Shown here piece after piece: positions 17,038 through 23,954 of a stretch of DNA of 64,000 bases. Source of the DNA: Promicromonospora sp. MEB111 (lineage in GTDB: Bacteria; Actinomycetota; Actinomycetes; Actinomycetales; Cellulomonadaceae); contig NZ_JARVSD010000016.1 of the NCBI RefSeq assembly GCF_030209445.1, positions 310,001 through 374,000 on the forward strand, given 5' to 3'. The position numbers and the translations under genes are program-made. How positions within the stretch are numbered: position 1 is the first letter of the stretch; every line of letters begins with the position of its first letter. The notes under the pieces are model-generated. The model was not told the origin of the DNA. It saw nothing but the letters and a program-made list of their open reading frames with translations, and did no database searches.

Positions 17038-17895
17038 CTAACCCTTGACGGCCCCGGAAGCGAGGCCGGACACGAAGTACCGCTGGAGGAGGATGAAGAT
17101 GACCGCGAGCGGCAGCGACGTGATCAGGGACGCCGCCATGAGCGATGGCCAGTCGGCGGTGCCCTCGTGGATGAACGCCTGGGTGAGCCCGGCCGGAAGC
17201 GTCTGCTTGTCGGGCCCCGCCAGCGTGAGCGCGAAGAGCAGGTCGCTCCAGCCGCGCATGAACGCGAACATGGCCGCCGTGATGAGGCCGGGGACCACCA
17301 GAGGGAAGACGATCCGGAACATCGTCGCCGTCCGGGACAGCCCGTCGACCTTCGCCGCCTCGAGGATCTCGTCCGGGAGGGCGTCCATGATCCCCTTGAG
17401 CAGGAACACCGTGAGGGGAAGGGTGAACGTCGTGAACGCGACGATCAGCGCCGTGTAGGTGTAGAGCAGGCCGGTCGAGCTCAGCATCAGGTACAGGGAG
17501 ATCAGCAGGAGCGCCCCGGGGATGAGCTGCCCCACGAGGAACATGAACATGATCGCGTTGCGCCCGCGGTAGCGGAACTTCGACAGCGAGTACGCCATCA
17601 GCCCACCGACCAGCACCGACACCACGGCGGTGCCCGTCGACACGACGATGCTGTTGAGCAGGCTGTCAAGCAGCGCGTCGTTGCGGAAGAACCCGACCAG
17701 GTTGTCGAGCGTGGGATCGACGGGGAAGAGCGGCCGGTCCGGGGCGAAGACGTCCTCGCGCTTCATCAGGGCGGTCGCCGTGAGCCAGTAGATCGGCAGG
17801 AGCCCGAACAGGACGAGCACGAACAGCAGGAGACGACCAGGGATCGACAGGCTAGGGTTGACGATCCCCTCGCCGATGTCGCGTGCGCCGCTCAT
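17038..17895 (-). CDS. Carbohydrate ABC transporter permease (MalG type)
   Basis: This is a 285-aa inner-membrane protein with six predicted helices. The EAA loop EAAKVDGLSRTATMFRIVFPLVVPG contacts the ATPase. The ATG overlaps the stop of the MalF-type permease (ATGA), so translation is coupled. It ends 50 bp before the substrate-binding protein. The long frame that extends upstream from 17895 overlaps the partner permease and is not used. Confidence 0.9.
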   Translation of the reverse strand: MSGARDIGEGIVNPSLSIPGRLLLFVLVLFGLLPIYWLTATALMKREDVFAPDRPLFPVDPTLDNLVGFFRNDALLDSLLNSIVVSTGTAVVSVLVGGLMAYSLSKFRYRGRNAIMFMFLVGQLIPGALLLISLYLMLSSTGLLYTYTALIVAFTTFTLPLTVFLLKGIMDALPDEILEAAKVDGLSRTATMFRIVFPLVVPGLITAAMFAFMRGWSDLLFALTLAGPDKQTLPAGLTQAFIHEGTADWPSLMAASLITSLPLAVIFILLQRYFVSGLASGAVKG

Positions 17896-18887
17896 GACCT
17901 CTCCAATCGACGGTTGAGCAGCAGGTAGCCGCCGGTGACGAACGCGAGGAGCACGAGCCAGAGGACGCCCATGGCGGACGCCTGCCCGAGCTCGTAGCTG
18001 CCGAAGGCGAGCTGGTAGAGGCTCACGGCGAGCGTCGTCGTCGAGTCGCCGGGGCCGCCGCCCGTCATGACGAAGACGGTGTCGAAGTTGCCGAAGTTGT
18101 AGATGAACTCCAGCACCGCCACGAGGGTCACCGGGCCGAGCAGGTGCGGCAGCGAGACGAAGCGGAAGCGCTGGAACCGGGTGGCGCCGTCGATGGTCGC
18201 CGCCTCGAGCTGCTCGCCCGGCAGCGTCTGGAGCACCGCGAGCGCCACGACCATGATCCAGGGGAAGGAGTTCCAGGTCTTGGCGATCACTACTGCAGCC
18301 ATCGCGCCGACGGGGTCGCCCAGCAGGCTGAGCCCCGGGAGCCCGAGCAGCGACAGCACGTGGTCGACGACGCCGTAGCTGTCGTTGAAGATCCAGGCCC
18401 AGAGGAAGGACACGACGACGCCGGGGAGCAGCCACGGCAGCATGAGGAGGCCGCGCAGCACGTTCCGGCCCCGGATGCGCGAGTTGAGCAGCATCGCGAG
18501 GGTGACGCCGAGGATCACGGGGAAGATCGTGGCCAGCGCGGCGAAGGTGAGCGTCGTGCCGACGTGCTCCACGAACTCGCCCCACACCGTCGCATAGTTG
18601 CCGACGCCGACGAAGTTGCGCTCGGGCCGCAGCAGGGACTGGTCGTAGAGGCTCGTGCCCAGGCTGGACAGGAGCGGGTAGATGGCGATCACGAGGAAGA
18701 CCAGCACGGCGGGCAGCGCGATCATGAACCCGAAGAGGCTGTCCCTGGCGCTGAGTGTCGTCCGCCTCGTGGTGCCGCCCGTCATCCCGGGCGCGGGAGT
18801 TCCCGCCGCCGGTGGGTGGCTCGGTCGTGACCCCCCGGGCTCCCGGAGGGTCTCCGTACGTCGTTGTAGCGGTGCGTGCCCTAGCAT
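17892..18887 (-). CDS. Carbohydrate ABC transporter permease (MalF type)
   Basis: This is a roughly 331-aa inner-membrane permease with six helices and the EAA loop EAATIDGATRFQRFRFVSLPHLLGP. It has a charged, Pro/Gly-rich cytoplasmic N-terminus. The start is uncertain: ATG 18887 was chosen; 18932 lies inside the putative operator region and 18785 is also possible, none having a strong ribosome site. It is the first gene of the permease-permease-binding protein-GH16 operon, divergent from the IclR gene. Confidence 0.86.
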   Translation of the reverse strand: MLGHAPLQRRTETLREPGGSRPSHPPAAGTPAPGMTGGTTRRTTLSARDSLFGFMIALPAVLVFLVIAIYPLLSSLGTSLYDQSLLRPERNFVGVGNYATVWGEFVEHVGTTLTFAALATIFPVILGVTLAMLLNSRIRGRNVLRGLLMLPWLLPGVVVSFLWAWIFNDSYGVVDHVLSLLGLPGLSLLGDPVGAMAAVVIAKTWNSFPWIMVVALAVLQTLPGEQLEAATIDGATRFQRFRFVSLPHLLGPVTLVAVLEFIYNFGNFDTVFVMTGGGPGDSTTTLAVSLYQLAFGSYELGQASAMGVLWLVLLAFVTGGYLLLNRRLERS

Positions 18888-18894
18888 GCCGCCA

Positions 18895-18950
18895 GTGAAC
18901 CATATTGCGGATGGGAAATCTACAAATTGCATGACGAACCCATAATTGGA
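18895..18950. promoter_or_regulatory. Divergent promoter region with candidate IclR sites
   Basis: This AT-rich gap between the permease operon and the IclR gene holds GTGAACCATATTGCGG (18895-18910) and CGAACCCATAATTGGA (18935-18950). Both resemble the site at 11050-11069. Binding by the IclR protein encoded at 19028 is inferred. Confidence 0.4.
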
Positions 18951-19027
18951 TTGCTGGGTCCCAGGTCCGTGGCTACGATGGCGGCAAGACAGCGCATGCA
19001 GCGGACCCAGCCATAAGAAGGAGCACG

Positions 19028-19828
19028 ATGACGTCGGAGTCGGTGGGAGGCACCCAGACCGTCGAGCGGGCCATGTCGTTGCTCGCCTGCTTCACCGAGG
19101 AGAGCGGGGAGCTGCGCGTGTCGGAGCTCTGCGCGATGACGGGGCTGGGCCAGTCCACGGTGTCCCGGATGATGTCGTCGCTCGACCGCATGCGGTTCGT
19201 CGTCCAGGACGAGCGCACGGGCCTCTACCGGCTCGGCCCGGCGGCGGTGTCGCTCGGCACGATCGCGCTCAACGGGTCCCCGGTGTTCAAGGCGGCCCGG
19301 CAGATCACCCAGAACCTGGCCCACGCGGTGGGGCTGGGGGCGAACGTCGCCGAGCTCGACGGCTTCTCGCTCTACTACCTCTGCAACTTCGAGGGTGAGC
19401 GGGCGCCCAAGACCTTCTCGATGGCGGGCCGTTCCGGCCCGCTGCACGCGACCGGTCTGGGCAAGGCGCTGCTCTCCGGGATGCCGCCAGAGCGGGTGGA
19501 CGAGTACTTCGCGACCCCCCGGCAGCGGTTCACCCCGCACACCATCGTGGACCGGGACGCCATGAGCGCAGCGCTCGACGAGGTCAGGAGCCGCGGCTAC
19601 GCGACAGAGGTCGAGGAGCTCGCGTTCGGCCGGGCCTGCATCGCCGCTCCGATCCGCAGCCGGGCCGGCGAGATCGTCGCCGCGCTGTCGGTGAGCGGCC
19701 CGCTGTCGGTGCTCGACCTCGACGCCCCGCAGGAGCTGGCCCTGCGCGCCATCGAGGCCGCGGACGAGATCTCGGTGGCGCTGGGTTACAGCCCCTCCCA
19801 CAACGCCGCGGCCTTCGTCACCCCCTGA
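19028..19828 (+). CDS. IclR-family transcriptional regulator
   Basis: The 266-aa protein has the N-terminal winged HTH of IclR proteins (TQTVERAMSLLACF; ELCAMTGLGQSTVSRMMSSL) and a GAF-like effector domain with the closing segment CIAAPIRSRAGEIVAALSVSGP. A good AGAAGGAG ribosome site precedes the ATG. The dehydratase gene begins 11 nt after its stop, so the two are cotranscribed. It is the probable switch of the whole 10-21 kb locus, responding to a sugar-acid intermediate. Confidence 0.9.
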   Translation: MTSESVGGTQTVERAMSLLACFTEESGELRVSELCAMTGLGQSTVSRMMSSLDRMRFVVQDERTGLYRLGPAAVSLGTIALNGSPVFKAARQITQNLAHAVGLGANVAELDGFSLYYLCNFEGERAPKTFSMAGRSGPLHATGLGKALLSGMPPERVDEYFATPRQRFTPHTIVDRDAMSAALDEVRSRGYATEVEELAFGRACIAAPIRSRAGEIVAALSVSGPLSVLDLDAPQELALRAIEAADEISVALGYSPSHNAAAFVTP

Positions 19829-19839
19829 CCCCTTCGTCG

Positions 19840-21021
19840 ATGGAGACACCCGTGCGGATCGCCCGCGTCCAGACGTTCCCGTTGTTCCTGAGCAAGGAGG
19901 AAGCGGACAACTCCTATGCGGGCGACTCCGCGATCGCGCACCGCGGCTACATGATCAAACCTCCGTGGCGCAGCCTCTACTCCCCCGGCTACGAGACGCT
20001 CCTGGTCAAGGTCGAGACCGACGACGGGCTCGTGGGCTGGGGTGAGGCACTCGCCCCGGTCGCGCCCGAAGTCGTGGCGGCGATCGTCGACCACCTGCTC
20101 ACTCCGCTGATCATCGGCGAGGACCCGCGGGCCGTGCGTGTGCTCTGGCACCGCATGACCGAGTCCATGAGAGAACGCGGGCATCTCCAGGGCCACCAGG
20201 CCGACGCCATGGCCGCCGTCGACATCGCGCTCTGGGACCTCTGGGGCCGAGCCACCGGCCTGTCGGTCTCGGAGCTGGCCGGCGGGCGGTTCGCCGAGAC
20301 ACTGCCGGCTTACGTCTCAGGCATCCGCGGCACGGACGACGCCGAACGGGCCGAGGGAGCCGTCAAGCTCGCCGACGCCGGGGTGCGCCGCATCAAGCTG
20401 CACCTCGGCACCGACATCGCCACGGACCTCGCGACGTTCGACGCCGTCCGCGCCGCGCACCCCGACCTCCACCTGGCGCTCGACGCCCACTGGACGTACC
20501 GGCTCGGTGAGGCCCGCGCCCTCGGGCGGGAGCTCGACGAACGGCGTGCCTGGTTCTTCGAGGCGCCACTGGCCCCCGAGGACGTCGAGGGCCACCGCGA
20601 CATCGCCGCCGCCATCAGCACACCTGTCGCGGTCGGGGAGGCGATGCGGAGCCGCTTCGAGTTCGCCGACTGGCTCCAGCGCCGCGCTGCCGGCGTGATC
20701 CAGCCCGACATCGGCCGTACCGGCATCACCGAGGGGCTCGCGATCGCGGCGCTCGGCAACGCCTTCCACGCACCCGTCGCGCCGCACCACTCGGCTGCGT
20801 TCGGCGTCGCCATGGCGGCCGGCGTGCACGTCGCCGCGGCGTCCCCGGCACTCCTCGCGTTCGAGTACCAGCCCGTGACACTGCCGGTGGCGAACCGCAT
20901 CCTGACCACGCCCCTGGAGGTCACCCCGGACGGCTCGTTCGTGGTGCCGCGACAGCCGGGACTCGGCGTCGAGGTTGACGAGGACGTGGTCCGGGAGTTC
21001 GTGCGGCACCCCCGACTCTGA
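19840..21021 (+). CDS. Enolase-superfamily sugar-acid dehydratase or cycloisomerase
   Basis: The 393-aa mandelate racemase/muconate lactonising enzyme family protein has Mg ligands Asp215 (ALDAHW), Glu241 (FFEAPL) and Glu267 (VAVGEAM), and a His pair 316/317 (APHHSAAFG) as the likely acid/base opposite Lys186. The usual KxK is here K186-L-H188, and D215 is followed by A-H217. This fits sugar-acid dehydratases or 3,6-anhydro-galactonate cycloisomerase-like members rather than muconate enzymes. It would convert an aldonate to a 2-keto-3-deoxy acid for the lyase at 11126. Confidence 0.85.
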   Translation: METPVRIARVQTFPLFLSKEEADNSYAGDSAIAHRGYMIKPPWRSLYSPGYETLLVKVETDDGLVGWGEALAPVAPEVVAAIVDHLLTPLIIGEDPRAVRVLWHRMTESMRERGHLQGHQADAMAAVDIALWDLWGRATGLSVSELAGGRFAETLPAYVSGIRGTDDAERAEGAVKLADAGVRRIKLHLGTDIATDLATFDAVRAAHPDLHLALDAHWTYRLGEARALGRELDERRAWFFEAPLAPEDVEGHRDIAAAISTPVAVGEAMRSRFEFADWLQRRAAGVIQPDIGRTGITEGLAIAALGNAFHAPVAPHHSAAFGVAMAAGVHVAAASPALLAFEYQPVTLPVANRILTTPLEVTPDGSFVVPRQPGLGVEVDEDVVREFVRHPRL

Positions 21022-21192
21022 CGTGTCACCAGATGAGTACCGTCCCTGAGCGTCCTCAGGCGGCGAAGAGCAGGAAGAGCCCCGCCCAGGTACTTTTCAT
21101 GCCCTTGGCGGCAACGCTCAGGATCCTGACCGATCGCGATTCACGGCCGGGTCGCCGAACTATGCTGAGCCCGAGCGAGGGGAACTATCCGC
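21022..21192. other. Gap between dehydratase and sigma remnant
   Basis: No gene is recognised. The sequence AACTATG…GAGGGGAACTATCCGCGTG at its end looks like the original promoter and ribosome site of the truncated sigma gene that follows. Confidence 0.4.
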
Positions 21193-21297
21193 GTGACGGC
21201 AAGCGTTTCAGGACAGGACCGGCTCAACCATGAGTGGGCGGCTCACCGGCCCGCCGTCTTCGGCGCGGCATACCGTTTGCTGGGGAGCGTGGCCGAC
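21193..21297 (+). pseudogene. N-terminal fragment of an ECF sigma factor (SigJ-like)
   Basis: From GTG 21193 the frame reads …QDRLNHEWAAHRPAVFGAAYRLLGSVAD, the conserved first helix of SigJ-type ECF sigma factors, and then breaks off where DAEDAVQDTW would follow. The rest of the gene (about 250 codons) is absent, and a dispersed repeat begins about 60 bp later. It is a decayed gene. Confidence 0.72.
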
Positions 21298-21359
21298 GGG
21301 CAAGTCGGGCCGGGGAATACGCCAGAGCAGATGTTATTCCGATCTCGCGAGTCTCAGCA

Positions 21360-21490
21360 CCCAATGAAAAGCACACCCTGCTGGATCGCCGCTCATCCTA
21401 GCCTCGCCCATACAGATCCGCAGGTGAGAGCCTGGGACAGAAGGCGCTGGTCAGGAGCACGACCATTGGGCGGCATCGCGATCGACGGCA
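21360..21490. repeat. Dispersed repeat R1, copy B
   Basis: It aligns with 9633-9750, with exact identity over AAAGCACACCCTGCTGGATC and scattered matches to ATCGACG at the end. It lies between the broken sigma gene and the unknown 206-aa gene. The minus strand again opens a frame M-S-G-D-P-A-G-C-A-F-H-W. Confidence 0.7.
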
Positions 21491-21579
21491 ACATCACTCG
21501 GTCATGCTGTCTGGGTAGGCATCTCGTAAGCCAGGACTGATTCCAGCACCCTGCAAAGGGGCGCAGAGGGGCGGTTGCC

Positions 21580-22200
21580 ATGAGGTACACGACACGCGTC
21601 GACGAGCGATATCTCGAATTGCGCGGCGCCACATGGCAGCCGCCCCTCGACCCCACCGCGATCAACACGCTGATCATCGACGACCACCGTGGTCACCCGC
21701 TGATCACGACGGGCATCAGCATGGGACCCGTCGAGATCGAGGTCGAAACATCAACCAGCCCTCCCAAACACGCGACCGACCCCCTCATGTGGGAAGAAGT
21801 CGTCGAGTTCGGCATCGAGGCCGGTGACGCCCATGTCCTCGTGGTCGGAGGGCAGGACACCACTGACCTATCGGCCCGGATCAACCCGGCCGGCCCCGGG
21901 TGGTACCGCGTCCGAGTGCACGCCTCGGGCCGTGACAACTCACCCGACCTTGTCGTTACCAGCCCCGTGGAGCAGTACCTCGTCCAGGCCTGGCCGCAGG
22001 CGCATGCCGCCCCAACAGTGATCGCCCTATCCCAGGCGAGCGCTCCGCCTTCCGTCACCACCACCGCGAGACAAGGGATCGAGATACTCGATGTCGAAGT
22101 CGCGCCCGAGATCGAAGCGGACCCCGAACGCGCCGCCCGCGTCAACGCACGCCTCGAGAAGGCCCGCGAAACGCTCCAGCGACTCGCTGAACGCAACTGA
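21580..22200 (+). CDS. Hypothetical protein, 206 aa
   Basis: This is an intact soluble protein without a signal peptide or membrane segment, and I do not recognise a named family. Visible blocks are a beta-rich middle (GPVEIEVETS, MWEEVVEFGIEAGDAHVLVVGG, NPAGPGWYRVRVHASGRD) and PVEQYLVQAWPQA. A charged alpha-helical C-terminus ends it (PERAARVNARLEKARETLQRLAERN). The GPGWYRVRVHxxGRD phrase occurs in actinobacterial proteins of unknown role that are often near toxin/immunity genes; a link here is speculation. It is single, closed by a hairpin at 22213. Confidence 0.75.
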   Translation: MRYTTRVDERYLELRGATWQPPLDPTAINTLIIDDHRGHPLITTGISMGPVEIEVETSTSPPKHATDPLMWEEVVEFGIEAGDAHVLVVGGQDTTDLSARINPAGPGWYRVRVHASGRDNSPDLVVTSPVEQYLVQAWPQAHAAPTVIALSQASAPPSVTTTARQGIEILDVEVAPEIEADPERAARVNARLEKARETLQRLAERN

Positions 22201-22212
22201 ACCAGGATGGCC

Positions 22213-22257
22213 GGGACTGCTGCACACCTAGGTGTCACCTGCCCGCACAGCAGTCCC
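22213..22257 (+). terminator. Terminator of the 206-aa gene
   Basis: Arms GGGACTGCTG (22213-22222) and CAGCAGTCCC (22248-22257) enclose a second palindrome ACACCTAGGTGT. Part of this element is repeated at 9761-9795. Confidence 0.65.
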
Positions 22258-22430
22258 CCCTCAAGCAGCTCGTCGCGGCCCAACCACCCGACCCCATACT
22301 GCATCGTCGACGTACAGAACGACTGGTGCGGCCCATGCCACGACGACACAGTCCCCGCTTCGCCGGACCTGTCGTCGCCGATCAAGACATCGAAGGCTTC
22401 TGGCCACGATGGCGCAGCGGGCCGGGGTGC

Positions 22431-22973
22431 TCAGCCCGCCGTGAGCATGGCGACGAAGTCATCGATGAGCTGTTCGGGCGTCGTCGGCTCGTCGCCCTTG
22501 GCCAGGTGTCCAGCCAGGGCGAGGTCGATCGCGCCGTGCGCGACCGACCGGATCAGGTTCGCGAGGCGGCTCGGCGGCCCCGCGGGAAGCTTGGCGTCGC
22601 CCTGGCTCGCACCGACCAGTCTGAGCAGTGCAGCCCAGGCCGCGTCCGCACTCTGGCCCAGTTCTATCGAGTCGAAACTCCACGGACCGTAGACGAGCCG
22701 GAAGCGAGCAGGGAAACGCAGTGCCCGGCGTGCATACGCACGCATCGCGGTAGAAAGATCGCTCTCGCTTTCGAGCAGGGCGGCGTACTCGGCCAGCTCA
22801 CGAGCCGCCACCGTAGCGAGCAGGGCCTCCTTGTCGAGGAAGTGCTTGTAGGGCGCGTTGTGCGAGACGCCCGAGCGCCGACCGACCTCCCGGAGAGTCA
22901 CGCTTTCGGGGCCTCCTTCATCTAGCAGCTCGGTGGCGGCCAGGAGGAGCGACTCACGCGTCGTGGGACTCAC
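22431..22973 (-). CDS. TetR-family repressor
   Basis: The 180-aa protein has an N-terminal HTH (VTLREVGRRSGVSHNAPYKHFLDKEALL) followed by a helical ligand domain. The HNAPYKHF recognition helix is that of a common TetR subgroup (TetR_C_13/WHG-like). It diverges from the SRPBCC gene across two identical-half palindromes. GTG start at 22973. Confidence 0.9.
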   Translation of the reverse strand: MSPTTRESLLLAATELLDEGGPESVTLREVGRRSGVSHNAPYKHFLDKEALLATVAARELAEYAALLESESDLSTAMRAYARRALRFPARFRLVYGPWSFDSIELGQSADAAWAALLRLVGASQGDAKLPAGPPSRLANLIRSVAHGAIDLALAGHLAKGDEPTTPEQLIDDFVAMLTAG

Positions 22974-22992
22974 TCGCCAAGCCTACCCGGGG

Positions 22993-23007
22993 GTTGACAG
23001 TGTCAAC
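22993..23007. promoter_or_regulatory. TetR operator 1
   Basis: GTTGACAGTGTCAAC is a perfect palindrome around a central G, 20 bp from the TetR start. Confidence 0.8.
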
Positions 23008-23020
23008 TGAACGTGGTGCG

Positions 23021-23035
23021 GTTGACACTGTCAAC
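23021..23035. promoter_or_regulatory. TetR operator 2
   Basis: GTTGACACTGTCAAC has the same half-sites as 22993-23007, with centres 28 bp apart. It covers the promoter of the SRPBCC gene. Confidence 0.8.
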
Positions 23036-23056
23036 CACACCACGTTTGGAGACCTC

Positions 23057-23698
23057 ATGGCATCCTCACCAGCCCGACCCCGCCGACGAGCGCGCGCCCT
23101 TGCCCTCATCACGGGAGCGCTCGGCACGCTGGGAGTCGCCGCTTGGCGCATCCTCGCTTCGCCCCGCAGCGCGCCGGCCTACGCCGGCCCGCGACCGGAG
23201 GAGGCTGGCGACGGATACGCGAGCGTGATGCACTCGGTGTACATCGACGCGCCTCCCGAGCACGTCTGGCAGTGGAGCAACAACCCGAGCCTGCGTCTTG
23301 AGGACCTCGTCAAGTTCGAGAACTTTCCCGCAGTTGTCGGCACCCAGCCCCTCGTCGGCCAGTGGCAACCCGGCCAGCGGGAGGGTGACCGACGTCGAGT
23401 TGAGTTCGCCGATGGCCACTTTCTCGCTGAGGAGGTGCTCATCGACTCCCCCGACAGGTTCCGGTACATGATCTGGGGCTTCACCAGCCCACAACGGCTC
23501 GTCGTGCGGCACGGCGTCGCCCAGTTCAGCTACACCCCTGAGAACGGCGGCACGCGCCTCACCTGGCAGTACACCTTCCTGCCCACGCTCGGGATCCTTC
23601 GCCCAGCGGTCAGGTCGTTCCTCGAGTCGACCATGTCTCCGATGATGAGGGCAACGCTCGCCGCGATGCGCGAGGGTGCGGAGGGACGATCCCGGTGA
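23057..23698 (+). CDS. Membrane-anchored SRPBCC-family protein
   Basis: The 213-aa protein has one N-terminal membrane segment (ALALITGALGTLGVAAWRIL) after an Arg-rich stretch. A START/Bet v 1-like domain follows, opening SVYIDAPPEHVWQW and ending with a long C-terminal helix. SRPBCC domains bind small hydrophobic ligands; no enzyme activity can be claimed. The ATG at 23057 has GGAG upstream. It is controlled by the divergent TetR. Confidence 0.8.
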   Translation: MASSPARPRRRARALALITGALGTLGVAAWRILASPRSAPAYAGPRPEEAGDGYASVMHSVYIDAPPEHVWQWSNNPSLRLEDLVKFENFPAVVGTQPLVGQWQPGQREGDRRRVEFADGHFLAEEVLIDSPDRFRYMIWGFTSPQRLVVRHGVAQFSYTPENGGTRLTWQYTFLPTLGILRPAVRSFLESTMSPMMRATLAAMREGAEGRSR

Positions 23699-23954
23699 CA
23701 CCGCCCAGGCCCCACGCGGGCCTGGCCCCGATCTCCGAGAGAGCGGCCAGTCCCTGCGGGCTCGCCGAGGGCCAAGCGGCCACCTCCCGCCTCGGCTCGC
23801 AACGGCGCGCCACACTCCGTCGCGGCGTTGCCCCCGGGCGACGCCGCGCAGTTCTTGGCCGCACCCCCGACCAGCCCTTTCGCCCGCTCCGCCCGCAGGC
23901 CGGGTTCTGGGCACGGCGTCGCGGCGCCGAACCGAGGTTCGCTGCCGCAACGGT
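23699..23954. other. Gap before the MMPL gene end
   Basis: The stretch is very GC-rich, with no convincing gene and no clear hairpin; open frames are arginine/proline-rich noise. Confidence 0.4.

Noticed and set aside
16834-17928. Plus-strand frame with Glu/Arg/Gln-rich product opposite the permease
   Set aside because: Antisense shadow of the MalG-type permease and binding protein; no start signal.
22213-22257. Possible tRNA-like fold
   Set aside because: Only two nested stems, no anticodon arm; reads as a terminator.
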